Part shown: positions 1-8,372 of the stretch, in pieces | Position numbering within the stretch: position 1 is the stretch's first letter | Layout: each line of letters starts with the position of its first letter | DNA from: Bacteroidota bacterium | Lineage (GTDB): Bacteria > Bacteroidota > Bacteroidia > J057 > JADKCL01 | Direction: 5' to 3' | Length of the DNA: 15,235 nt | NCBI GenBank assembly: GCA_016718825.1 | Contig: JADKCL010000055.1 | Span: 1-15,235, forward strand | Notes under the pieces: generated by a model | Seen by the model: only the letters and a program-made list of their open reading frames with translations | The model's database searches: none | Told to the model about the DNA's origin: nothing | Position numbers and translations under genes: made by a program

Positions 1-632
1 GGATCGCAGTTATTGCATGCATTGTCTTGACTAGCAGTGATCGCTTGGGGTCAATATCAAACTGGTCACGTGATCCGTACCACTTTTATGGCTTTGCAAT
101 GGCCAATATTCCCGGAAACGCACCATAATCAATCACCCTGTTTCCCCGCTGCAGATTCTGGTCCAGCCAGCCCAGACACAATTGCGTCGTAGGATACTGC
201 CGGTGCCAAAAACAGAAAGGGAGATCGAGTATCAGATCGATCGCTTGCGGATCAGGCGATTGATGCCAGGTTGGAACGATCCAGCAAACGGAGCGATATT
301 TGATCCGGATCAAACGATTGAGTCAAACGTCCCAATCCTGTTCTTCAACACGCTCCAAACGATAATTGGGTGACTACCTAACTGCATGGACCGCGTGACA
401 TTTTAAGAATTTCACTTCCGAAATCAGCACCTTCATTAAACATTACAGAGACTTCCGCATTCTGCCAAATCTCTCCGCTTCGCTCAGGGTTCTCCGAACG
501 GTAATTGTTCATCTTTACGTATCGGCAGCTGCATCGTGACGGTCCCTGAAATTGCGCCCTGTTCCATCAAGGCATCACTCAGTAACTGGCATGCGCCGCA
601 TCAACTCGGATAATCAGCGTAATCCAGGACAT
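1..632 (-). pseudogene. prmA: prmA remnant, ribosomal protein L11 methyltransferase (broken, runs off left edge)
   Basis: PrmA is the cytosolic SAM-dependent enzyme that trimethylates ribosomal protein L11. The reading starts at ATG 632-630 (MSWITLIIRVDAAHASY), which matches the PrmA N-terminus. A one-base shift then gives LSDALMEQGAISGTV and QLPFGEP. Near 313-86 one frame reads WIVPTWHQSPDPQAIDL, then YPTTQLCLGWLDQNLQRG and DYGAFPGILAIA. These are the PrmA stretches usually written W(I/V)VPSWH, GSHPTTxLCLEWL and DYGCGSGILAIA. The SAM-binding glycine loop is damaged (AFPG instead of GCGSG). The last bases of the window still translate, with shifts, as a DIDPQA-like stretch. About 210 of some 300 residues are present, with several frameshifts and stops. 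It lies directly behind accC, as in intact betaproteobacterial clusters. Identification is secure and the gene is non-functional as written. Confidence 0.87.
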
Positions 633-687
633 TAGCTTCTTGATAGAAACCGAAACAGTCAAATAGAAAGAAATGATTGTTTGCCTG

Positions 688-2025
688 TCAATCCTTCTTA
701 TTATGCAAGGCAAGTTTCTGCTCGGATATTGAATCGCGACACCGCCGCGCAAGAAGGATGCAAATCGGTCCAAACTTTCCGTCAGGCAATGGAATCATCT
801 GTTTTAATACCAGTAACACCATTCGGATAAGGCGATCCGGCCACGCTAATCGCCTGCTCACGGCGTATCCCCATATGTGATGATCTGGCCGACCGTGGAA
901 TCGGGATAAAGGCGGCGCCATATAATTATAGGTAAACATGCGAGTCAACCGCACACCCGTGCCGGGGTGCGTGATATTGCGTACGTCCGGCGGAAGGTCA
1001 GTTTGCCAGCATCTTCAGCGTTGATACGACACTCGACTATCGCGCCTTGATGTCGACTTTTTGACTAACAGGTAACACCATACCGGCTACAACATTAATT
1101 TGCGCCTGCCCAGATCAATACCGGTAATCGTCTTCCGGCACCGGATGTTCCCACCTGCAAACGCGTGTTCATGCCTTCGGATGAAACGATTCATTATTCT
1201 CAAACAGAAACTCAAATGTGCCAACACCGCGATATTCAATACGACGACAGGCATCGGCACAACATCACCGATTTTGCTGCGCAATTTTTCCGATATTCCG
1301 GGCGCTAGCTTCTTCGAGGAATTTTCGGTGGCGGCGCTGCATTGAACAATCTCTTTCTCCCCAAGTGAACAGCATTGCCCATGTTCATCTACCAATAATT
1401 GGAATTCGATATGGCGCGGATTTCCAGATATTTTTCGCCACAAACAACTGGGTTCCCAAACGCTGATTGGGCTTCATTACGCGTCACGATAACCGCATGG
1501 ATAACGCCGCCTCGGTGTGTACAACCCGCATACTACGGCCTACTGCCACCAGCAGCTTTGATGATGATGAAAGTCGATTTCGCGCAACCTTCTTCTTAGC
1601 CCCATCAATATTTTCAGATAATGCACCCTCTGATCCAGGTACACAGGGCACACCGGCTTTTTCATGGCATTCTTCGCGCTGACTTTGTCACCCATCCAAC
1701 GAGATCGTTTCCGGCCCGCGGACCGATAATCTAAAACCGCTCTTCACCCGTTCGGCAAAACTGCATTTTCGATAAGAACCCGTAACCGGGGTACGAATTC
1801 CGCGTCAGCCACTTCTGCGGCACACTATAACGCCGGCACGTTAAGATAATTTCCACGCCGCCGGCGCCGGGCTGACATACGCAATATCGACAAGGCAACC
1901 CGACGTACCCCAGCTTCATTCATCGGCCTCAGAATGCATTGCAACTGTTTGATACCCATAGCGCGACGAGAACGCTGGATCCGCAAGGCAATTTCGCCAC
2001 AGATGTGCGGTGAATTTTCAAACAT
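688..2025 (-). pseudogene. accC: accC remnant, biotin carboxylase subunit of acetyl-CoA carboxylase (broken)
   Basis: Biotin carboxylase uses ATP and bicarbonate to carboxylate the biotin carried by AccB, the first step of fatty-acid synthesis. From ATG 2025 the frame reads MFENSPH..GEIALRIQRSR, corresponding to the AccC start MFEKILIANRGEIALRIQR. Then follow YLNVPA (about 1830), PGYGFLSK (about 1780), NPRHIEFQLLVDEHG with SLGEKE (about 1425-1350), PGISEKLRSKIGD (about 1300), ITGIDL (about 1110), YNYMAPP (about 920) and an RGGVAIQYPSRNL tail (about 750). The stop at 690-688 gives 1338 bases, close to the usual 446-450 codons, so the full length is present. Many frameshifts and substitutions scatter the reading over three frames. 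It sits 25 bases behind accB and 55 before prmA. Confidence 0.95.
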
Positions 2026-2050
2026 ATTTATCTGATCTCTATTCAGATAA

Positions 2051-2533
2051 TCATGAATCTACGAATAAGGGTTCGCACGCATATCATAGGCTGACCATTC
2101 CTCTAGCAAGATCGCCTTGATGACCGTCTTTATCGGCCTCACTTTCATTCAACAGCTTCATTGCCTCGATGATATGCATGCCAACGTATCACCCGCTTTA
2201 ACTTCTATGCCGACTTCGACAAACGCACTCGCACCGGGAGTGCTGCACTATAGAATGTTCCTACGGGATTTTAACAATATGGCCATCCGGTATTGAATTC
2301 TACTCGCAACTGAAGATTCACGCTGGCATTACTGATTCCACTAGGCGTTGATGTTTGCCTGAACAGGGACATAACCTGCTGCATGGCGAGAGGCACAAAT
2401 GCACAATAATTTTCACCCCGGAACTAGACGACTCAATGATACGAACTTTTACCTCCGTAAATTGTAATTCAGCGATACTTGATTCTTCAACCGGTTCAAT
2501 GAGCTTCTTAAGCTTTAAATCTATCCAATCCGA
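2051..2533 (-). pseudogene. accB: accB remnant, biotin carboxyl carrier protein (broken)
   Basis: AccB carries the biotin that AccC carboxylates. The N-terminal segment reads DLKLKKLIEPVEESSIAEL and then FTEVKVRIIES, matching the conserved AccB start MDLRKLKKLIDLVEESGIAELEVTEGEEKVRI. After a spacer, shifted frames give GHIVK, PGASAFVEVG, VKAGDTL and IIEAMKLLNE (about 2290-2150). This includes the biotinylation motif EAMK, so the acceptor lysine codon is still present. The end reads EPLFVDS and a stop at 2053-2051. The original start codon near 2530 is not intact; the first bases look like a mutated ATGGATTTAAG. Length fits a normal AccB of about 155 residues. A 26-base gap separates it from the accC start. 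Confidence 0.92.
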
Positions 2534-2659
2534 GACAATGCCTCGTTTTAAGTAGTTTTGAGAACAATAAACTGAACGCCGGTTAGCCGACAAGTTACGG
2601 TTACGTTGAGAAAAGAATTGAAGTTTAAATAGAGTTATCGATAAACCCAGATGCATCGA

Positions 2660-3111
2660 TTAATTCAAGATGTCATTGGCCATACCCAGTGCCAATCATA
2701 ACCTTTGCTCCTAAACCGCTTATATACTCCTATCGCGAAGTTTAAAAATAGGATTTCTGACGAAAAGATTCTCGAATAGACTATTCCGATAAATGCACTT
2801 CACAAGGGAACTTACACCAGCAGCTGCTCTCGAAATAGATACTGGTATGCTGTGTAGGCAACCGAATTGATGATTATGAAATCTGTTCCATCACTCATCG
2901 TTCGTTGGACCCTCTCTATTAGAGCGAATTCAACTACCTCCTGAAAAATCCTCAGTTTTAACGCTTCATTTTCAGCTAAATCTGCGAAATTTCGTTAGAA
3001 TATCTTGCAACGTCATATCACATAAAATTTATGGCTCCTGAACCCCAGCAGATTCAAATTTGGTCCGTGAATAATCAAGACATTCTTTGCATTTACATTT
3101 TGTAAATCCAT
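2660..3111 (-). pseudogene. aroQ: aroQ remnant, type II 3-dehydroquinate dehydratase (broken)
   Basis: AroQ dehydrates 3-dehydroquinate in the shikimate pathway. From ATG 3111 the frame reads MDLQNVNAKNVLIIHGPNLN and then LLG, the family's signature beginning. A shift follows where TREPEFYG would be (FRSHKFYV here). Then come LAENEALKLRIFQ, EFALIERVQRTMSDGTDFII with INSVAYT, VYSR, FAIGV, KGYDW and a final MANDILN-like end with TAA at 2662-2660. Compared with the family, the active-site region INPAAYTH has become INSVAYTA and the catalytic-site SNVHAREPFR block is scrambled. The 452-base span fits the usual 145-150 codons. aroQ directly ahead of accB is the order known from many beta- and gammaproteobacteria. 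Confidence 0.9.
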
Positions 3112-3277
3112 CGACTAATTATGGACTCTTATGCTGAAAATGTACAGTTTCTAAAGAATTTCGCCGAACAAGCGAAAGTTGTTGAAAATAATGTTGAATC
3201 TGATTTGTGCAAAAAAAACAGAATCGGAATCCGCAGAAAAATCATAGTCAAAGCGCAAATGACTGAATCCCGTCCTT

Positions 3278-3283
3278 TATAAT
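3278..3283 (+). promoter_or_regulatory. Candidate -10 element for the tRNA-Thr remnant
   Basis: A perfect TATAAT lies about 50 bases upstream of the tRNA remnant and is followed by a GC-rich stretch (GCCCGC, 3286-3291). That arrangement is typical of stringently controlled tRNA promoters. I see no convincing -35 hexamer at the right spacing, so this is tentative. The 222 bases between the aroQ start and the tRNA hold nothing else I can assign. Confidence 0.3.
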
Positions 3284-3333
3284 TTGCCCGCAATTGCCCA
3301 AACATCTATAGTAGCCGCCTGATTCAAGCCAGA

Positions 3334-3411
3334 GCTGTTGTAGTCAGTTGGTGAGAACAACTATTCGTAATCAGTAGGCCCGCAGTTCGATTCCTCTGCG
3401 CAACAGCACCA
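3334..3411 (+). tRNA. Decayed tRNA-Thr (anticodon CGU), probable integration target
   Basis: The acceptor arms GCTGTTG (3334-3340) and CAACAGC (3401-3407) pair perfectly over 7 bp and are followed by encoded ACCA. The anticodon region reads ATTCGTAAT, as in bacterial tRNA-Thr(CGU). The D-arm (TAGTCAGTTGGTGAGAAC) and the anticodon and T arms (CCGCAGTTCGATTCCTCTGCG in outline) have single-base gains and losses relative to a normal cloverleaf. For example, a base is missing from the anticodon stem, and the T-arm lacks the G before TTC and gains two bases behind the loop. The fold is therefore probably not functional. A tyrosine integrase follows 328 bases downstream in the same orientation, the usual layout when an element has inserted at a tRNA 3' end. 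Whether this is decay or base error is open. Confidence 0.75.
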
Positions 3412-3739
3412 ATAAAACAAAGAGTTATACCACATTACGCAAAATAACCCTACACCAAAGGCATTAATGGGGCACTCGTAAAAAACAAACCGCAATAAAT
3501 CTTCATCTAATTCTCGCCTTTTCTACCCATAGAATCACACCACATAAACCACAAAAGTACTATATTTTATTCTCAACTGCCCCATGAATGCCCCCCGATT
3601 CATTTTCCAGAAAATAACTTTACTGTTATTCATAATAATTAACTATCAATACACTTATGAATGCCAATCACACATTTGCCATTTATTGCTCTTTGTTGTA
3701 ACTTACTTACAGTGATTTATTGCATGCAGGGGGGAAATT
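3412..3739. other. AT-rich leader between tRNA and integrase, no gene
   Basis: This is the normal position of the attachment-site arms and integrase promoter. The stretch is AT-rich with no open frame of note. ATGAATGCC occurs twice in direct orientation (3584-3592 and 3657-3665), possibly arm-type sites. A purine-rich ribosome site, GGGGGGAAATT, directly precedes the integrase ATG at 3740. I cannot define a core att sequence because no right-hand copy is visible. Confidence 0.4.
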
Positions 3740-4808
3740 ATGGCAAATATCGAAAAGCGTGTTTCCAATGATGGAAAAACCAGTTATCGGGTAAAATAAG
3801 ATTAAAAGGTTATCCAAGCCAATCTAACACATTTGAGCGCCTCACTGATGCGAAGAAATGGACGCAACAAACAGAATCAGCTATTCGTGAAGGCCGTCAC
3901 TTCAAAACAACGGAAGCTAAACGCCACACCCTGGCCGATTTGATAGATCGATATTGCCGGGACGTATTGCCAGCCAAAAAGAGTGCAAAAGACCAAGCGC
4001 AACAATTAACATGGTGGAAATCTGAAATCGGAAGCTATGCCCTTGCTGATGTAACACCTTCACTATTGGCAGAATAAGGATAAACTAGGCCGTGAAATCA
4101 CCGTGCGCAATAAACCCCGTTCACCGCAAGCGTAGTGCGATATATAGCCGCACTATCTCATGCTTTCACAATCGCTGTAAAGAGTGGGGTTGGTTAGAAG
4201 ATAGCCCGATGCGTAAAGTAACTAAGCCCAAAGAATCACGTGGGCGTGTCACGTTTTCTATCTGATGACGAGCTTACACGCCTACTCAAAGCCTGCAAAG
4301 AATCCAGCAACCCTTATTTATATACCGTTGTTGTGTTGGCATTGTCGACCGGAATGCGCCAAGGTGAAATCATGGGCTTAACTTGGGATGTTGTGGATTT
4401 AAACCAAGGCCGAGCAATACTGCACGAAACCAAAAACGGAGAACGCCGCGCCGTGGCGATTACTGGTCATGCTTTAGAGCTATTAAAAGAACTTTCCAAA
4501 GTACGCCGAATTGATAGCATTTACTTTTTCCATCTAAGGAAATTACACCGCAGAAGCCACAGAAGCCTATGGATTTACGCGCGCCATGTAGAAACAGCCG
4601 TCAAAAAAGCAGAACTTGAGGACTTCAAATTCCATGATTTACGTCATAGCGCCGCATCATATCTTGCAATGAATGGCGCAAGCTTGGCCGAAATTGCCGA
4701 GGTATTAGGCATAAGACTTTGCAGATGGTGAAGCGATACGCTCATCCGTGAAGTCATACCGCTCGCGTAGTTCAATCCATGAATGATAAGATTTTGGGGC
4801 GCAAATAA
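3740..4808 (+). pseudogene. Tyrosine recombinase/integrase, broken by several frameshifts
   Basis: The site-specific recombinase would integrate and excise the element at tRNA-Thr. Frame one starts MANIEKRVSNDGKTSYRVK and stops at 3797-3799, where one A missing from an AAAA run explains the shift (next frame IRLKGYPS). The core-binding domain follows (HTLADLIDRYCRDVLPAKKS, then WWKSEIGSYALADVTPSLLAE) with further shifts near 4075, 4185, 4250 and 4530. The catalytic domain has TGMRQGE (first Arg, about 4355), FHDLRHS (HxxR, about 4630) and, after another shift at 4705, HKTLQMVKRYAH with the nucleophile Tyr. The end reads SMNDKILGRK, with the stop at 4806-4808. Rejoined, it is about 350 residues, normal for the family. 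At least three of the lesions are one-base losses in short homopolymers. Confidence 0.9.
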
Positions 4809-4854
4809 CTTTCTATCCCCTGATTCTCAAACTAGCCGCGACCGAGACAAACAA

Positions 4855-5538
4855 ATGAATAAAAAAACAAAGAATGAGAAACCGCTGACCACAGCAGCGG
4901 AGCTGGCAGAAGAAGAAAGACGAAGGAGCATCAAAGACGCAGTTCAGCCGCAGGGCGGTAAGGGACCGCGCATGGTAGTTGGGGCACATCTGTCAACACC
5001 GGATTGGAGTTTCTGCAAAGATATGCCAGAAGTAGAGCTTTGGCAAGCTTGCGCACTCTCGCTGAATTTAGATCCTGATTCATTATCTCCACATTATGAC
5101 GGGGCAGGAATGATTGGCAGTGGCTTACCTTCTTTCAGACATGAAAATTTTCCATCAGCTGAAAAATGGGAGGAATTTAATAAACGTCTGCGATTGGCAG
5201 AAGCGAACATACAACAACAGAATGCGTTTTGTCCTAATCTTATAAAGATTAGCAACTTCGTAAGGATTGTATTGATTTTGTCTAAACCATGGGATATGCC
5301 ACCGGAGCTTGTTACATTGGTACAGAAACCGAAAGCGCAAATTAGCACACTAGAAAACGAACCACTACTAAATGATGATCATGAAACCATCAAGGATAAG
5401 AAGATAAAAGAACGTAACCAAAAATGGCAAGCTGAACTTGAAAGCATGGCTGACACTCTTATAAAGGAAGGAAGAGAATTACGGGCAACGAAAGGACATC
5501 TTGCTGGACAACTTGCTAAAACAACGGGTGAAGAGTAA
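4855..5538 (+). CDS. Element protein with probable C-terminal HTH, C-terminus removed by IS66 insertion
   Basis: Start chosen at ATG 4855 (MNKKTKNEK); an earlier ATG at 4783 lies inside the integrase tail and gives an unconvincing extension. The 227-residue reading has a charged N-terminus (AAELAEEERRRSIKD), a WQACALSLNLDP motif at about residues 65-76 of the protein, a WEEFNKRLRLAEAN stretch, a PWDMPPELV motif, and a charged C-terminal third (KKIKERNQKWQAELES, then KGHLAGQLAKTTGE). I do not recognise a named family, though W(x)LSLNLDP plus this tail recurs in integrase-linked proteins I know of. The stop (GAG TAA) is supplied by the IS left end. Removing the IS and one GGTGAAGA copy restores 239 residues ending EDAATIERNTRKTW, which looks like the recognition helix of a helix-turn-helix. 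The HTH call is an inference. Confidence 0.75.
   Translation: MNKKTKNEKPLTTAAELAEEERRRSIKDAVQPQGGKGPRMVVGAHLSTPDWSFCKDMPEVELWQACALSLNLDPDSLSPHYDGAGMIGSGLPSFRHENFPSAEKWEEFNKRLRLAEANIQQQNAFCPNLIKISNFVRIVLILSKPWDMPPELVTLVQKPKAQISTLENEPLLNDDHETIKDKKIKERNQKWQAELESMADTLIKEGRELRATKGHLAGQLAKTTGEE
5527..5534 (+). repeat. Left target-site duplication of the IS66 element
   Basis: GGTGAAGA directly abuts the IS left end and is repeated exactly at 7878-7885. Eight-base duplications are the known hallmark of IS66-family transposition. Confidence 0.95.
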
Positions 5539-5608
5539 GCCTCCAACCCTTCCACATTAACACCCTGATACAACATCGCTATCCTCAAACCTTTTACAAG
5601 GAGGAACG

Positions 5609-5897
5609 ATGTCATCATCAGAAGCACGACGAATTCATATCGAAGCATGGCAAACCAGCGGTAAGTCGCAGGCGGCTTATTGCCGGGAACATGGTTTGAA
5701 TACCAAGACGTTTGGCAATTGGGTTCGCAAGCATCGTGCCGGTCAAGTTATTTGGCCGCCTGCGTTGGTTCCGGTAACGATCAAACCAATGCCTATGCCG
5801 ACGAATACGCTGCGTCTTCGCGGACGGGGCGATCATGTTTGGAACTGCCGTCGACGATATCGCCGCATTGGTTGGGGAATTGTTGAAGTGTCTTTGA
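5609..5897 (+). pseudogene. tnpA: IS66 tnpA, accessory protein (frameshifted)
   Basis: TnpA is a small HTH protein required for IS66 transposition. A strong ribosome site, AGGAGG (5599-5604), precedes ATG 5609. The HTH part reads EARRIHIEAWQTSGKSQAAY and CREHGLNTKTFGNWVRKHR. After about residue 70 the frame is lost near 5820. The adjacent frame gives CLELPSTISPHWLG, and the last part, ELLKCL, needs one extra G in the GGGG run at about 5874-5877. The TGA at 5895-5897 overlaps the tnpB start as TTGA. Length of about 95 residues is usual for the family. Confidence 0.88.
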
Positions 5898-6226
5898 TTG
5901 CGAATCCGGGGAGATTTGGTTGATGGTTGCGCCGGTGGATATGCGCCGGGGATCGACGGTTTGTCGGTGTTGGTGGAGGAGGCGTTACAGCGCTCACCGT
6001 GTTCGGGTTCGGCGTTTGTGTTTTGCAATCGCGCGGGCAATCGCATCAAGGTGCTGCTGTGGGACGGCACCGGCGTGGTTGTGCCAGCGCCGCTTGCATC
6101 AGGGACGGTTCGTTTGGGGGCGTTCGGATACGGGCGGATGGAACTGACTTCATCGCAATGGGAGTGGTTGATTGCCGGAGTGGATTGGCGTCGCTTGAGG
6201 TTGCAATCTTGCGCGCGAAGATATAG
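5894..6226 (+). pseudogene. tnpB: IS66 tnpB (Orf2-type accessory protein, frameshifted)
   Basis: TnpB is the second IS66 accessory protein, of about 110-115 residues. The start is TTG 5894, overlapping the tnpA stop. The family signature MVAPVDMRRG, then IDGLSVLVEEAL, then FCNRAGN..KVLLWDGTGV and WLCQRRLHQGRFVW is present but spread over three frames. One G is missing from GGGG at about 5910 and another from the GGGG before ATCGACGG (about 5950). A short loss near 6077 turns GTGVWLCQ into GTGVVVP. The end reads ELTSSQWEWLIAGVDWRR and then EVAILRAKI, with the stop at 6224-6226. Confidence 0.88.
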
Positions 6227-6277
6227 CTAAAGCCAATACTGGCATCACTTTTCGCGGTTTTGCGGTATAATAACGCC

Positions 6278-7856
6278 ATGAAAACGCAAGCAAACAGTCC
6301 ATCGAATTAGATCATTTGAACCTTACGCCGGAAGCTAAAACCGAGGTATCGAACCTGATTCAATCACTGCTTACGCAAGCACAAAACGAACTCAAAATGC
6401 TGGAAGCGAAGAATCAGGCACTGACGCTGGAACTGGCACATTTGCGCCGCATTCGCTACGGCGCGAAGAGCGAAGCGCTGTCGCAGGTGCAATTCAGCCT
6501 GTTCGAAGAAGACTGGCAAACCGATGCGGCGGCGATCGAAGCGGAAATCGAGCAACTGCCGCTGCCTGCTCCGCAGAAGCCTAAGCGTGCACACGCTGGG
6601 CGCCAGCCGTTGCCGGATCATCTGCCGCGCATCGAACATCGCCATGAACCGGAATCCCGTCAATGCAAACAGTGCGGCAGCGATCTGGTAAAACGGCGAA
6701 GACGTCACCGAACAACTCGACGTCAAACCCGCCAGGAATTCTTCGTGCACCGTCACATCCGCCCGCAATACGCCTGCCGGGCTTGCGAAACCGTGGTCGT
6801 GGAACCCGTGCCACCCGCCGTCATCGGACGGCGGTATGGCAACACCGGACTGCTTGCTTGGATCACGATCTGCAAATACCTCGATCACCTGCCGCTGTAT
6901 CGCATCGCACAAATCGCCGCCCGGAAGGTGTCACTTTATCGCTCTCCACGCTGGCGGAATGGATCGGACGCATCGGCGTGGCACTGCAACCTCTGGTTGA
7001 CCGGCTGACTTTGCACTTATTGCAAGGTCGCGTATTGCACGCCGACGAAACCCCGGTGGCGCAACTTGATCCCGGCAGCGGAAAAACGCAGCGTGCCTAC
7101 CTGTGGGCGTATCGCAGCAACGATTTTGAGTTGGGGCCGCGCATCATCGTATTCGACTACCAAACCAGCCGTAGTGGCAAACATGTGCAGAACTTCCTCA
7201 ACAGCTGGCAAGGCCACTTGCTGGTCGACGACTATGCCGGTTACAAATCGCTGTTCACCCTCGTCGGCAACTGCATCGAACTCGGCTGTTGGGCGCACGC
7301 ACGCCGCAAATTCTTCGACCTGCACCAAGCCAATGCCAGCACCGTCGCGTATGAGGTGCTGCAACGCATTGGCGGACTTTACGCCGCCGAAGCCGAAGGC
7401 AAGCACTTATCGACCGAAGCCCGGCAGATACTACGCGCAGAAAAAAGCCTGCCGATCCTGCAATCGTTGCACGACTGGTTACTGCAAACCCGTGCCCAAA
7501 CCGCCGATGGCGGCGGTACCGCCAAAGCCATCGACTACACCTTGAAGCGCTGGCAAAGCCTGATCCGCTACGCCGGCAGCGGACACCTGCCGATTGACAA
7601 CAACCCCGTCGAAAACACTATTCGCCCCATCGCGCTCGGCAAGAAAAACTGGCTGTTCACCGGCTCCGAACGCGCCGGAAAACGTGCCGCCGCCATCCAA
7701 ACCCTACTCGGCACCGCAAAACTCAACGGCCTCAACCCCGCACAATGGCTAGCCGACACCCTCGAAAAACTCCCCACCTGGCCTAACAGCCGAATCGATG
7801 AATTGCTGCCGTTCGCACCGGAGGATATTGAAGCATTGTTGAAGGAATGTGGGTAG
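6278..7856 (+). pseudogene. tnpC: IS66 tnpC transposase, DDE type (frameshifted in its first half)
   Basis: This is the catalytic transposase. ATG 6278 opens MKTQANS but hits TAG at 6308 because one base is missing before ATCGAATTAGAT; the true frame continues IELDHLNLTPEAKTEV. In order: a leucine-zipper-like N-terminus (to about 6470), a zinc-binding region (CKQCGSDLV at about 6665, CRACE at about 6775), then the DDE core with LHADETPV (about 7040), LVDDYAGYK (about 7220), the GCWAHARRKF motif (about 7290), and NPVENTIRPIALGKKNWLF (about 7600) with the Glu. Shifts occur near 6305, 6690-6740, 6825 and 6930. From about 6960 to the stop at 7854-7856 the frame is open. Rejoined length is about 520 residues, normal for IS66. 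Confidence 0.93.
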
Positions 7857-7877
7857 GTGGTGGGGTTGGAGGGATAC
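7857..7877 (-). repeat. IS66 right inverted repeat
   Basis: Read inward it begins GTATCCCTCCAACCCC and matches the left end at 17 of 21 positions. It begins directly after the tnpC stop codon. The left partner is 5535-5555. Confidence 0.93.
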
Positions 7878-7925
7878 GGTGAAGATGCGGCAACTATTGA
7901 AAGAAATACTCGTAAAACTTGGTAA
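7878..7925 (+). pseudogene. Severed C-terminal end of the 4855 gene
   Basis: It starts with the second GGTGAAGA copy. Read in the frame of the upstream gene it gives GEDAATIERNTRKTW and TAA at 7923-7925, completing a 239-residue protein when joined to 4855-5534. The TIERxxRKTW ending has the look of the second helix of an HTH motif. The separation leaves it untranslated. Confidence 0.85.
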
Positions 7926-7935
7926 TTTTCATAAA

Positions 7936-8015
7936 TTCGCCTAACCGCTTTTTTCGCCTAAATATCATCATGAATTAAAAAGATAATTTATATTAGGCTT
8001 TTTTGATTCGCCTAG
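7936..8015. repeat. Three TTCGCCTA repeats with a possible terminator
   Basis: TTCGCCTAA occurs at 7936-7944 and 7953-7961, and TTCGCCTAG at 8007-8015, all direct. GCCTAA (7956-7961) can also pair with TTAGGC (7993-7998), which is followed by TTTTTT (7999-8004), so part of this may be a weak intrinsic terminator of the upstream gene. The repeats sit in the 170-base AT-rich gap ahead of the next element gene, a natural place for an operator. Confidence 0.5.
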
Positions 8016-8092
8016 TTTGCTTTGATTTAATGTTCACAAGGAAACCGGTGCAATACCGCACCGAACCGAGCAGATTATTAAAGGCAAAGGCG

Positions 8093-8371
8093 ATGCAAAA
8101 TACTACTGTCATACAAGCGATTAAATCAGCTTATCCAGATTTACCCTCACAACCCCGAACACTGTTGACTGTTCGTCAATTCAGCGACAGGCATTCGGCA
8201 TTCACACAAGGCGCAATCCGCAATTTAATTTTTTTAGCTGAAAGTAGAAAAACATCTAAAGGCATTATCACAGGCAATGGTTTGAATATTGCCCTTGCAA
8301 GAATTGGCCGGAAGTTGCTTATTGATGAAGCTAAGTTTTTCAGTGGATTGATGAACAGCAAGGGGGGGCGT
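8093..8371 (+). CDS. Small AlpA/excisionase-like DNA-binding protein (probable)
   Basis: Start chosen at ATG 8093 (MQNTTVIQ), 167 bases after the preceding stop, with a weak purine stretch before it. The conserved part reads LLTVRQFSDRHSAFTQGAIR, then NLIFLAESR and NGLNIALARIGRKLLIDEAK. This is a short MerR/AlpA-like layout (TVxQFSxxHPAFTEGxLR, then RxGRKVLIDExxF) that I associate with small proteins just ahead of phage-type primases; the family name is an inference. As written, the frame runs on through a G7 run (8362-8368) into the next gene. With eight Gs it would end SKGGA at TAA 8369-8371 (present coordinates), leaving an overlap-like junction TAATG. About 92 residues. Confidence 0.6.
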
Positions 8372-8372
8372 A

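Larger units (their letters stand above)
5535..7877 (+). mobile_element. Complete IS66-family insertion sequence (2343 bp)
   Basis: Both ends begin GTA. The left end is GTAAGCCTCCAACCCTTCC and the inverted right end is GTATCCCTCCAACCCCACC, with 17 of the first 21 positions matching (5535-5555 against 7877-7857). An exact 8-bp duplication GGTGAAGA flanks it. It holds tnpA, tnpB and tnpC in the family order and is richer in GC than its surroundings. It inserted near the 3' end of the 4855 gene, in the same orientation. All three genes contain frameshifts as written, although the ends are well preserved, so insertion was fairly recent. Confidence 0.95.

Noticed and set aside
1100..1682. Several overlapping plus-strand frames of 66-82 codons
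   Set aside because: They lie opposite the accC remnant, whose minus-strand translation matches biotin carboxylase along the same bases.
3121..3282. A 53-codon plus-strand frame (MDSYAENVQFLKNF and on) upstream of the tRNA
   Set aside because: It lacks a ribosome site and recognisable features, and it lies in the leader between aroQ and the tRNA. Its length is within chance expectation.
6364..6912. A 182-codon minus-strand frame inside tnpC
   Set aside because: It is a shadow of the GC-rich transposase gene, whose plus-strand product has clear IS66 motifs.
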